Positions 49,501 to 59,107 of a stretch of 64,000 nt of DNA are shown here, one piece after another. Numbering within the stretch: position 1 is the first letter of the stretch; each line of letters begins with the position of its first letter. Location of the stretch: assembly GCA_905221605.1 (NCBI GenBank), contig CAJNDS010002390.1, positions 841,113 through 905,112 on the forward strand, in the 5' to 3' direction. Origin of the DNA: Symbiodinium natans (lineage: Eukaryota; Sar; Dinophyceae; Suessiales; Symbiodiniaceae). The position numbers and the translations under genes were made by a program. The notes under the pieces were generated by a model. That model searched no databases and had not been told where the DNA came from. It saw nothing but the letters and a program-made list of their open reading frames with translations.

Positions 49501-52491
49501 AGTCCAAAAAGCGCGGTAGTCACAGGGTTCTTAACGGAGGGGGGTTCAAGGGGGGTATATAACCCAAGGTTTCCCCTAGAGTTCCCTACTACTCCCTAAG
49601 GCGCCCTAAGCTTCCCTAAGGTTCCTCGTCGGGTTCTAAGTGGGATAAGTGGGATAACTATAGTTATAAGTGTCAGAACCTTATTTAGGGTTCATCTAGC
49701 ACTACCTAAAACCACCCATGAACCTTCAAGTAAAACGCACTAAACTCCAAGCCCTAAACCTAAACCCTTGCCTTGTATACCCCAAACTCCCCAACACCTG
49801 AACCCCGATTTAAACCCGAGGCCCGGCAACGGCAACGCCTACACCTCTCAACCCTGGACTCCATGAAAGTTGGGCTCCAAAACTGTAGACCCCTGAAGCC
49901 TCCGCTGAAGGCCCTCAAATCTAATCCTAAACCCTAAACCCTCAACCCTAAACCCCAAACCCTAAACCCTAAACCCCAAACCCTAAACCGCAAACCCCAA
50001 CTCTCCCCTGCCAGCTCTGCTTCGTGTCTCATTCCTGCTGGGAACAGCTGGGATGGATGGCACTCGCGGCCGCCCTGCGCACTTTTCCTTAAGGATTTAG
50101 GGTTTAGGGTTCAGGGTTTAAGGTTTAGGGTTTAGGGTTTAGGGATTATCTAAGTTGTGCTTTGGGACGTTTAACGATTTTCCTTGTTTCGGTTTACGAG
50201 GCCCCCCCCCCCTCCGCCCCCATACAGTCATATTTTGTTTTCATAGGCTGGACGGCCAACTCAGTTATGAGTTTGGGGTGTTCGGGTGTTGGAACCCTTC
50301 TCATGGGGGTCTCTGCTGCTTTCTTTAGGGTGGGGAGGGGGCGATACCTCAACCCCAAACCCTAAGCCCCAAACCCCAAACCCCAAACCCTAAGAGGTGT
50401 TGGCTGCACTTCAGTTCCAGCACTGTTGGTATCCTCTGGGGTTTAGGGTTTTACCCGAAACCCTACACACTTCGGACAACCCAAACCCCTATGAACCCTA
50501 TAAATTCCTGGGTGCTTTAGGGTTTAGGGTTTAGGGTTTTGGGTTTAGGGTTTAGGCCTACTAGGACGCAGAGTAGACCCTTGTTCCGTTTTTTGTCAGG
50601 GCTTAGGTTCCCTTAGGAGCCCCTCTAAACCAAGAAGCGCACCCCTCTTATTCTCAAGGTCGCTCTTCTGGAAACGTATCAACCCTCTGCATCCGACCCG
50701 AAGCCCTGAAACTCCTGGAGCATGGAGTCTAACCTAGGGTTTAGTGTTTAGGGTTTAGGGTTTAGGGGTTTAGGGTTTAGGGTTTCGGGTTTTTAGGGAA
50801 GGCTCCATCAGCCCTATATGGCGACCCCTATTTCCCTACAAAGCCTATGACTTGGGACGTTCCCCCTTATACTCGCAGTCCTTAATGAGGATTCTAGTAC
50901 CCCCTATGAGAATCCCTATGAAGGACACTGTTAGTATAAGGGGCAACAGCCCAGCCTATGAACCTTCTGAAGCCGTACAGCTACTGGGTCGAGCACCAGC
51001 CCTGTCCACCCAGCTTTGGGAGCCTCGGTGTGCTCTGAGTCCACAAGAAGGGGCTGGAGCTCAGAAGCCCTAAACCCTAAAGCCTAAACCCTAACCCCTA
51101 AACCCTAAACCCTAAACCCTAACCCCTAACCCCTAACCCCTAAACCCTAAACCCTAAACCCTAAACCAGAAGAGAAGATCATGTCGACGCCTTGTAGACG
51201 CGCCATGTGGAAAAGGATAAAGGAACTGATAACCCTGCGACCGAAAGCTACCCGAAGACACTGCCAGTTGAGCTTCGGAAGCCGAACTTCTCGTGTACAA
51301 AAGTGGTTGGGGCCCAGCAGGCAGACACCCCATGGACCTTCTGAAACCCCATGAACCCTCAAAACCCCTATAAGTCCTTAAGACCTCTATAAATCCGATG
51401 AACCCTGAAAACGCCATTCACACTAAAAAGCCCTAAAATCCCTATGAACCCTTTAAACTCATTCAACCCTAGAAGCCCTCCATCAGCCCTACAAGACGGC
51501 AGCCCAGCCAGGTCGTGTTGGTGCTTGTGCTTGCCTACGCCTGTTGCACCGCGCTTGGCCTTGCCCCATTTGTGGTTATTTAGGGTAGTTGGAGTTTAGG
51601 GTTTAGGGTTTGGGGTTTGGGGTTTGGAGTTTGGGGTTTGGAGTTTGGGGTTTGGGGTTTGGGGTTTGGGGTTTGTAGGTTAGGGTTTAGGGTTCAGGGT
51701 GGTTCTCAGTGACCCTGAAAATGAACATGCCTTACAGAAGGGGTGACGGACTCTAAATGGGTTCTTTCCAGACCTTCTTTAGTTTAGGCGGTTTAGGGTT
51801 GAGTGGGGCGTCATGTTTGATTGAGTGTGTGTGGGCGTTGCACCATAAGTCCTCAAGTGGAGATGGGGGGGCGGGCGAAGGCAGTTTGAGGGGGAGGAGG
51901 GGGGCATGGGTGCGGGGCCCCTAAATCCTCGTCCCTAAACCCCAAACCCTAAACCCTAAATTCCAAACCCGAAATCCTAAACCCTAAACTCTGTTCAGTG
52001 TTGAGGCGTTCTATCCTTTGTGCGCGCAGGATATTCAAGAGCGCCAGTACCGGTTCTTTTTAGGGTGTTTTTCGGGCGTTCAGGGTTTAGGGCTTTTCAG
52101 GGTTTAGGGTGGAAGGGTCATCCTTTCACCCCCAAGCACCAAACCCCATTCATCATTCAAAGACGTAGCTTCGCATGTGCCCAGCAAGTGATTCTAATCC
52201 GGGCCCAGAATAATGGTATAATACCAGGACCCAGCGTAGGCCCTTATTCCCCCTTGGGGGGGTTTTAGGTTTCCCCATATAAGCCCTTTCTAGGTGACTC
52301 TTGCGTCAGTATACTATTACATTACCATGTTAGCATTTCATGATACCAGTGTCGTTCAAAATACGTAGGTCTCTAATGAACTCATGTATGCCTGGGGTTT
52401 CGGGTTTATGGTGAACGTGCTTTGCTAGACTTTGGTACTCGCTTTTGTGTGTTTGCAGGGAAAGGGCAAATCAAAGTTTGCCGACGTGTAA
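43593..52491 (+). CDS. Gene C, tentative multi-exon gene, unknown product
   Basis: Starts MAAEDEEDEQQG at 43593. Phase-compatible islands: 43754-43775, 43890-43910 (VIFEKIW), about 44000-44048 (KFHVTSAARGVPLVPE), 44191 to 44256 or 44277, 44526-44591 (VNVTALRLVCQEILRMQGFE then VV) and 45083-45121 (LTSRLSCLEWLVR). Later islands 47733-47801, about 48447-48490, 50013-50083, 50958-51022, 51178 to about 51250 (STPCRRAMWKRIKELITL), 51512-51562 (VVLVLVLAYACCTALGL, a likely membrane helix), 52030-52062 (DIQERQYRFFL) and 52459-52491 (GKGKSKFADV then stop) may belong to it or to another gene. The 44526 peptide faintly resembles a response-regulator receiver helix and strand, but the aspartate motifs are not seen. 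Islands 44000, 44191 and 50013 are open in several frames. Confidence 0.3.
43909..43991. mobile_element. Family M hairpin element next to an exon
   Basis: GGGATCCTTGGGGAC at the left, GTCCCCAAGGATGGG at the right. It starts at the predicted end of the VIFEKIW exon in gene C. Confidence 0.6.
44063..44157. mobile_element. MITE family B, intact copy
   Basis: CTACCTGGAGTCTCTGACG at the left, ATAGGAGCCTTTAGGTA at the right, and a short centre. Nearly the same as the 14243 copy apart from its array. Confidence 0.8.
44672..44736. mobile_element. MITE family C, right half
   Basis: CCAAAAAGGGTACCC then CCTAGGCTACTCTTGGGT. The left half is replaced by a run of about 18 G. Confidence 0.5.
45430..47450 (-). 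mobile_element. Minus-strand gag-like or coiled-coil element
   Basis: Unlike its surroundings, this block is rich in CTGCC/TGTCTG on + and codes on the minus strand. Frames 47237-46938 and 47143-46451 give Gln/Arg/Glu-rich protein with internal repeats (RELAAFANTEFAAS, then QLATFSKTEFAA). The downstream frame 46700-46374 ends in a clear coiled coil (DVLEQLREELARQNSLLEAI). A telomeric array at 46697-46745 interrupts the coding and could be an intron. Further minus-strand coding-like sequence (SLRDANKELHGVRKC) lies near 46300-46360. The repeated CTGCAAGGCTCTGACTG at 45441 and 46743 shows an internal duplication. It may be a retroelement gag or a nested host gene; no protease or reverse transcriptase motif is visible. 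Confidence 0.4.
47886..47998. mobile_element. Family N element with C-run loop
   Basis: Contains CCCTATGGTCCCTTTATAG, a run of about 17 C, then AATCCTATTCTAGTTATTAA. Shared blocks occur at 12548-12640 and 35470-35590. Confidence 0.5.
48300..48413 (+). repeat. AAT/GAT trinucleotide repeat with duplication
   Basis: Irregular AAT, GAT and ACT triplets. The block GATAATACCAATGTTACTAC occurs twice about 60 bp apart. Confidence 0.85.
48512..48652 (-). repeat. CCCTAAA array, about 20 perfect units
   Basis: The longest perfect array in the window, in the gene C region. Confidence 0.97.
48752..48829. mobile_element. MITE family C, copy 3
   Basis: GACCCAGAGTGGGCCC at the left, CTAGGCTACTCTTGGGTC at the right, short centre. 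Confidence 0.75.
49523..49628. mobile_element. MITE family H, copy 2
   Basis: CAGGGTTCTTAACGGAGGGG then CAAGGGGGGTATATAACCC, with the CTACTCCCTAAGG core shared with the copy at 53318. Confidence 0.6.
49636..49733. mobile_element. MITE family E, partial copy
   Basis: Inner GGATAACTATAGTTATAAG and right end CACCCATGAACCTTCAAGTA. The left end is fused to a family H copy. Confidence 0.55.
50563..50672. mobile_element. MITE family C, copy 4, diverged
   Basis: GACGCAGAGTAGACCCTTG at the left, then GGTTCCCTTAGGAGCCCC and a worn right end near GGTCGCTCTTCTGG. Confidence 0.55.
50852..50954. mobile_element. MITE family A, copy 6
   Basis: Ends TTGGGACGTTCCCCCTTATA and TAGTATAAGGGGCAACAGCC. Flanks share GCCTATGA (50843-50850 and 50854-50861). 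The predicted exon near 50958 begins immediately after it. Confidence 0.8.
52227..52308. mobile_element. MITE family C, copy 5
   Basis: GACCCAGCGTAGGCCC at the left, TAGGTGACTCTTGCGTC at the right. Confidence 0.7.
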
Positions 52492-52706
52492 TTCGAAGTC
52501 ATATTGCTCTTCATTTTTCGGTTTAGCTGATAGATCCCTAGACCGTAAATCCTCAAAACCAAACCCCGAACCCTAAAGCACGCAAATTGCGGACAATTTC
52601 CTGCAGTCTCGTGACAAGTTCAGGGTGCAGAGTGTAATTCAAGGGCCCTTGTGGGCCCGAAAACGAACCGCCCCCCAAAGCCCTAAACCCTAAACCCCTA
52701 AACCCC

Positions 52707-52777
52707 CGATGTTCCCCCTTAGAATAAGGGGGTACTATAACCCCCATTAAAGACTGTTAGTACAAGGCGGAACATCC
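52707..52777. mobile_element. MITE family A, copy 7, short
   Basis: Shortened copy: GATGTTCCCCCTTAGAATA on the left, TTAGTACAAGGCGGAACATC on the right. It sits between CCCTAAA-type repeats. Confidence 0.7.
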
Positions 52778-53126
52778 CAACCCGAACCCCGAAACCCCGG
52801 AACCCCCAAACCCCTAGACCCTAAACTGTCGCCACGCAAAGGTCTCAGAGTCTCATGCTACGGTTGGAGACCTAGGCTGAAAAGCGCAAGGTCGTGGTGA
52901 AAAACCTCACATGGTGGGTTTAGGGTTCAGTACCGGAGCTGAAAGCTCTGAAGCCTACGCCCCTGACATCTCACACCCTGCACCCCCGCCTCACCTGTCA
53001 CAGCTGTCCCATCAACAGCCCTGCCCTCCGCGGCCCTAGACCCTAGCGAGCTTTGGGGGCGTTGAGGTGTCGTCGTGGGTTTCATTGGGTAAAGGTTTCA
53101 TACTAGCGTTTTTGCGTCCCTGTGCC

Positions 53127-56100
53127 ATGGCGCAGAAGATGGCTGAAGTTTGGGCGCAGGTCGCTGGGGCTCGGAAAGCTTGAGCTCCTGAAGCCTAATT
53201 AAGCCCTGGACCCTTAACCCTGAAGCCTAAAAACGAGCGTAAACAATCCTGACCCCTGAACCTTCAACAATGAACCCTAAGCAACCGCTAAGCTGAACCT
53301 TGGCCCTAAGCCCTAGACTTATGGGGTTCTTAAGGGAAGGGGGTTCAAGGGGTGTAGGTACCTAGGGAACCTTAGGGAAGCTTAGGGAGCCTTAGGGAGT
53401 AGTAGGCAGTACTAGGGTGTACCTTGGGTTACATACTCCCTTGAGAACCCCCTCCTTTAAGAACCCTAGAATAATCTCCTAAACCCCCGAATCCAGGGCA
53501 GCGAATAAGAGCTAGCGTATGAGGTTTAGGTATTCTTGGGTTGTAGGGCTGTAGGGTTTAACCTAAGAGTTAGGTTGCTAGAGCTCTAAAGGACTCAATT
53601 CTTACGTCCCTGGAAGTATTGGGTGCAAAAGGCTGAAGTCTTTGCGTTGCAGGGCTTACGATTTAGGTGTCAGGGTCTATAGGCTGTAGGTCTTTAGGCT
53701 TCAGTAAAGTGTTACCAGGCTTCGGGTCTGGGGATTTAGGAGTTAGGCTCTGTAGGGTTTAGGGGTTCAGGGTCTAGGGAGTTAGGGTTTAGGGCTTCGG
53801 GCTTGTTAGGAATCCTGTCGTGCTATTAGTCATGCAGAACCTGAGGGCATATTCAAAATATCATGTTTATTAAGGCTCTAAGGGGAGTATAGCCTTGGGG
53901 TCTAGACTTTCCGGGTCAGGTGATTGAGCACATCGGCGCTCGGAGCTACGAGGACAGGTTCAGGGCTTCAGGCGCTTGAGGGTTGAGGGTTTAGGGTTTA
54001 GGGTTTATCGTTCAGGGTTCAGGGTTTAGGGTATAGCCCTGAACCCTAAACCCTGCACACCCTCGGCAACGTTTGCACCATTATCCTTGGTAGCCCAGTG
54101 GTGCCCATTGTGCCCTTTTTGAGTTCAAGGTTCTCTTATAAAGTGACATTTATATGATTACTTTCAATAGGGAGGAGTTTAATAAGCTTAAAATGGGCAG
54201 CGATGCCCGACAATCTTTTGTAAAAGCGCGCCACGTGTGATTTTCTTACGGCGCCCGGACGATATGTCTTAATTCAGGATCCCGCACCCCCAAACAGTCA
54301 GGGTGTCCTGAATACGTAGCCCAGCCAAATTGTCTGTAAAGAGGAGACCAATACTAAACCTGGTGCACGATTACGGCTTATACCTTCGGAACTCCACACC
54401 TAACACTTCGTTGTAGCTTTCAGCTTATCTTTAGCACAGGGTGTTCCCTCCACTTCGCAACCCAAGCCCTTAGCCCTAAACCCTACACCCAAAACCCCCC
54501 CCCCCCCCCCCCAAACCCTAAACCCTAAACCCTAAACCCAAAACCCAAAACCCCCCAACCGATGCGTTGACCGCAGGAAGCAACATCGCTGGTTGCGGAG
54601 CTGCGGTCCCGGAGGACCAGGCGGCCGTCGTAACCCCGAAAGTCCCAGTTCCCTAAACACAAGCCCTCTAGGCTTTAGGGTTTAGGGTTTAGGGTTTAGG
54701 GTTTAGAGCTTAGGGTTTAGGGATTGGGGGTAAGGTTTAGGGTTCTGGGTTTTGGCTTAGGGGTAGGGTTTAGGGTTTTGGGTCTTGGGCATTGGGTTTA
54801 GGGTCGGAGAAGGTAACCTTCTAATTAAGATGCCCACCAGTACCATGCTTTTACTCCATCCCTTTACAAGCCCACTTTCACGAGAAAAGCGTACCTTGTT
54901 GTTCTACGCGCTCGGAAACCGAGTTAGTAAACCATTTTCTGCGTAGACCCTGAATCTCCAACCCTCAGCCCTCAACCCCCTTAAACCCTAAACCCTCGGG
55001 CCCCCTAATCCCCCCTAACGCAACCCACAAAAGCCTATTGCCTACAAGCTGAGCCAACTTAAAGGTGAAGCTCAAAGAGTGGGGCAAGCAGCATATATGC
55101 CCTGAAGCTTCATTCTAGACTTGTTCGCAGGGCTTTTCGGTCACCCTAAACCCTAAGCCCTACGCCCTAAATCCCAAACCCTGAACCCTAGACCCTAAAC
55201 ACTACTAAACCGGAGCTTAGCATCGGGGCTTAGGGCCGAACAAAACCTCCAGGGCTTGTGTAGGGTTTGGGCGTCAGGGCCCCCAACCCTAACTTTAGGT
55301 TTAGGGTTTACGGTTTAGGGTTAAACCCCCCCCCCCCCCCCCCCAAAAAAAGGGGTTAGCAGTTGGGGTTTCCGAAACTAGGGCGACTTTTTTGGGGTCC
55401 TTCTTGTAGGGGGATCCTACTGTTTGGGGGTTTATTCTTGAGATCTAAACCCTAAACCCTAAACCCTAAACCCTAAACCCTAAACCCTAAACCCTAAACC
55501 CTAAACCCTAGCATTTTCGTAATCCTTTGGTTGTTTGGGCATCCGACATGGTGCAAGGCCGGCCACTGCTGCGGCGGACGTGGCAGATGCGCTTCTGTCG
55601 GTCAAAGACAAGGAGCCGGTTTATGGTTTAGTTTTATAGGGTTGTGCTTTTTAGCCGGTTTATGGTTTAGTTTTATAGGGTTTTGTGTAGTTTGTTGTGA
55701 TTGCGTTTGTTTTTAGTGTTTTTGTTTCAGTTTGAATAATATTTTTGGTGGGGGGGGGGAATTGAGGTGACTGTCCGATAAACGACGCGCAGAAGTTGCA
55801 CTGCGTATGCTGCGCCTGCATGTTATGTATGTATGGGCTACGTATATGTGCATAATCTTTCCAACAGCAGATAGACATGTATGATCGACCATCGTTTTGC
55901 CCAGAGACCCAAATATTCTTGGTTATCCTTTGAATAAGGCTTTAAGGAACGGCCCTTCAATCAGAGAGTCCCTATGTTGCTATTTTCCTGCACTCCCAAA
56001 CACAAAAACTTGAAAACCCAAAACCGTCAAAGGTGTTTTTTAGTTTCTATGTACCTTTCTTGGGTATACAGTTATGGCTGTGCAATGTATAAAGCCGTTT

Positions 56101-58256
56101 CCAAGTACCCATGAACCTTCAACAAGGACCCCACACCTAAGCCGTGACAACCAAGCCCGAAAAACTGGCCTAAACCCCGAAACCCTACTTGGAGGTTCAC
56201 GGGCAGCGATAAGTCGGTTTAGGATAAGTAAGGTAACTACAAGCATAAGTTGTCATAACCTTATGTCGGGCTCTTAGAACCCCTACGTATAACCACCCAT
56301 GAACCTCCAAGTAGCCCTAAACCCTAAACCCTAAACCCTGAACCCTGAACTCGTTTAGGCAATCCCGTCGCGCATCCTGGTAGGAGGCATTGGTCGACTT
56401 TGCCAAGGCCACACCGGCAGTGGACGCAAGCTGGAGCGACGTGGAACCTTGGGAAGCGAACGCTGAAGAATGCTGAGAGCTTCTTAGAGCTTCGGGTCTT
56501 GGGTTCTAGGGTTTTAGGGTTGGTGTTTCTTGTGGTGGGGTTTTGGATTTCATAGTTGCTGTTGGGCTTAGGTTTGAAGGCGCATGATACTTTTTTTGCA
56601 GGGTGGACAAGCTTGAATCTGTTTTCGCTTCGGGTTTTGGTAGGTTAACTGTCCGCATGAGGGGGGTAGTGCGGTACCTAGTGTTTACACTATATGGTAT
56701 CCCTAAACCCTCATCCCTGCCCCCTAGCGTTGACTTTCTGAACTCTATATATAGCCTCTAAAGCCTATAGGCTCTATAGTCGCCCTCCAGACCTAGCCCC
56801 TAGGAACCCTATCCCAGCCCCTATGTGTGCCCGCACTGCGCATTAACCCCTAAAACTCTTTCAATCCTGTAATCAAAAACAAAGCCCTCTGCCACTCTAC
56901 ACCCTGAGCCCTTAACAAACCCTGGACCCTGAACCCTAAAGAACTAAACCCTAAACCCTTTCGACCCCATAAACCCTAAAACGACCTGGAATCCTCGTCC
57001 CTCGAAACCCTAAACCCTCAACTCTCTAAACCCTCTACACCCCCCCTAAACCTACTGTTGGTTCGCATGGAGTGAGGGAAAGAGGTACCCTACATAATCC
57101 CTTGAAGGGTATATAGATACGGGGATATCGGGTACCTCATTCCCTCATTCCCTTCTAACCAACAATAACTAAACCCAGAACCTTCAACTTCACCCCAGCG
57201 GCCTCCCGGATTCCACGATTTATGTAGGGTTTAGGGTTTAGGGGTTAGGGTGCACGGTTTAGGGAGTTTAGGGGTTTAGGGGTTTAGGGTTTAGGGTTTA
57301 GGGTTTTAGGGTTTAGGGTTTAGGGCAGTATCGAGTCTAGAGGGCTCAGGGTTGAGAGGTTATGGAGGCTTCAGGGCTCTCAGGGCGTGGGATCCTGGTT
57401 GCAAACGGGTTTAGCTAGGAACCGGATTAGGCCCTTATTCACTTTTTTTAGGGTTTAGGGTTTAGGGTTTAGGGTTTAGGGTTTAGGGTTTAGGGTTTAG
57501 GGTTTAGGGTTTAGGGTTTAGGGTTCCCTTTTACGCCCCTTTAAGCCAAAAAGGGCAGCCTTTTCCTCCTAGGTTGCTCTTGGGTCTGGTTAGTCTGCCG
57601 CAAAACCCGACAATCCCGGCCCCTAGGCCCCCTAAGCCCCAAACCCCCTAAACCCTAAACCCTAAACCCTTAACCCTAAGCCCTAAACCCTAAACCCTAA
57701 ACCCTAAACCCTAAACCCTAAACCCATAACCCTAAGCCCTAAGCCCTAAACCCTAAACCCTAAACCCTAAACCCTAAACCCTAAACCCTAACCCCCCCCT
57801 GCCCCCCAATAAGAGGAACAAATCAATCATAACAATAATAGTAGCCCGAAGGCCTGAGCCCAAATTGAAGCCAAGGCCATCCTGCTCCTCTGCAAGCCGG
57901 AGGCTGCCGGTTTAGGGCTTAGGGAATAGTAGGGTTTTGTGGGGTTTCGTAGGTTTTTCGTAGGGTTTCGTGGGGTTTGTAGGGTTTCGTAGGTTTTTCG
58001 TAGGGTTTCGTGGGGTTTGTAGGGTTTGTAGGGTTTGTGGGGTTTTGTGGGGTTTTGTGTGGTTGTGTGGGGTTTTGTGGGGTTTGTGGGGTTTTGTGGG
58101 GTTTTGTGGGGTTTGTGGGGTTTGTAGGCTTCAGGGCTTAGGGTTTAGGGTTTGGGGTTGAACTGACACCCCAGACACCTCTATGAGGAGGACCTGTATG
58201 CGCTGCTGTGTAAGGAGACAAAGTTCGCCAAGAACAGAACGTGGCATCCAGGGTGA
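53127..58256 (+). CDS. Gene D, tentative multi-exon gene or two genes
   Basis: Begins at ATG 53127 in context GCCATGG: MAQKMAEVWAQVAGARK, then donor GCTTGA. Islands that follow: 53920-53964 (VIEHIGARSYEDRFR), 54577-54620 (EATSLVAELRSRRT), about 55558-55618 (PATAAADVADALLSVKDKEP), 56382-56477 (EALVDFAKATPAVDASWSDV, in-frame stop TGA), 57859-57883 (QIEAKAI plus part of Leu) and 58175-58256 (HLYEEDLYALLCKETKFAKN, stop TGA). The 57859 and 58175 islands join to give EAKAILHLYEEDLYALLCK. If the stop near 56477 is used, two genes are present. The island at 52953-53019 (PTPLTSHTLHPRLTCHSC) precedes the start and is unassigned. 54841-54940 is open but may be a worn family C element. No family recognised. 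Confidence 0.33.
53318..53466. mobile_element. MITE family H, complete copy
   Basis: ATGGGGTTCTTAAGGGAAGG at the left, CTCCTTTAAGAACCCT at the right, with inner repeats GGGTTCAAGGGG and CCCTTGAGAACCCCC. A large hairpin. Confidence 0.75.
54089..54160. mobile_element. MITE family D, left half
   Basis: CCTTGGTAGCCCAGTGGTGC and CTCTTATAAAGTGAC are present; the right arm is lost. Confidence 0.55.
56186..56315. mobile_element. MITE family E, copy 4
   Basis: CTACTTGGAGGTTCACGGGC at the left, CACCCATGAACCTCCAAGTA at the right. Confidence 0.75.
57069..57160. mobile_element. MITE family I, copy 2
   Basis: GGAGTGAGGGAAAGAGGTAC at the left, GGGTACCTCATTCCCTCATT at the right. Confidence 0.7.
57415..57586. 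mobile_element. MITE family C copy expanded by telomeric array
   Basis: Left arm GGATTAGGCCCTTATTCAC, right arm CCTAGGTTGCTCTTGGGTC. Between them, about 57448-57523, lie roughly ten TTTAGGG units at the point where other copies have only TTTTTTAGGG or TTAGGGTTTAGG. Confidence 0.75.
57915..58135 (+). repeat. GTAGGGTTTCGTGGGGTTT variant array
   Basis: A higher-order repeat built from telomere-like units (GTAGGGTTTC, GTGGGGTTTT), following an exon-like island at 57859. Confidence 0.85.
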
Positions 58257-58721
58257 AGATGAAACCGGTCTATTGGAGGCCTCAACAAGTTACTGAGAAC
58301 CACAACCATGTAGTACCTGAAGCCCTGAACCTAAAACCTATGCAAGCTCAAAACCCCCATGCCCACCCCAAGCCTTGAAAATCTGAGCCCCAAGACCTTC
58401 AACCTAATAGCTCAGCCGAAGCCCCACGCCTAAAAACCCTAAACCTCGAAACTCAAAGCTCCACAAGCTTCCCCTTGATCTTTTCATACTGGTGTGTGTG
58501 TGTGTGTGGGGGTAGGGAACGGAGGAAAGGATCATGTAATCCCCAAACCCAAAACTCTTGAACCCCCTAAACTCCTAACCCCAAGCCCCTTTAAACCCCT
58601 AATTCCCTTAAACCACCCACCAAACCCTTCAAGCCCCCAAACCCTAAACCCTATAGCCCTACTTCCTAAACCCTAAATCCCTCAACCCCGAACCAAAGGC
58701 CTTGAGGTCCTATGAGAATAT

Positions 58722-58866
58722 GAGGAAAGTTACACGGTCCCTCAATTTGTTCCCTTACCTTGAAACAAGGGTTCTGGAGTGGGGGGCTTGGTTTTCATAG
58801 GGTATATAAGGGGTATGTAAGGGTACCCCCATTAAGGGCCCATACAAAGGGACCATGGAACTACCT
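58722..58866. mobile_element. Family G element
   Basis: Inverted ends: GTTACACGGTCCCTCAATTT at the left, AAAGGGACCATGGAACTACC at the right. Related arms are at 7146-7185, 35580-35725 and 32320-32350. Confidence 0.55.
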
Positions 58867-59107
58867 TAAACCCTAAACCCCAAACCCTAAACTCTCTATA
58901 CAAACCCTAAACCCGAAACCCCCTGTCAAAACCCGGAACCCTGAACCCGAAACCCTAAACCCCCTGTATAAACCCTGAACCCTATACTCTAGACCCTAAA
59001 CCCCCTGCATAAGCCCTAAACCCTAGATAAACCCTAACCCTTAAACCCTCAGCCCTCAAGCCTAGACCCTAAACCCTAGCCCTAAACCCTAAACACTAAG
59101 AGAGAAG

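Noticed and set aside
54841-54940. Open island read as a gene D exon
   Set aside because: Phase fits, but its layout resembles a worn family C element (CCCTTTACAAGCCC then AAAAGCGTACC), so it is not counted as a firm exon.
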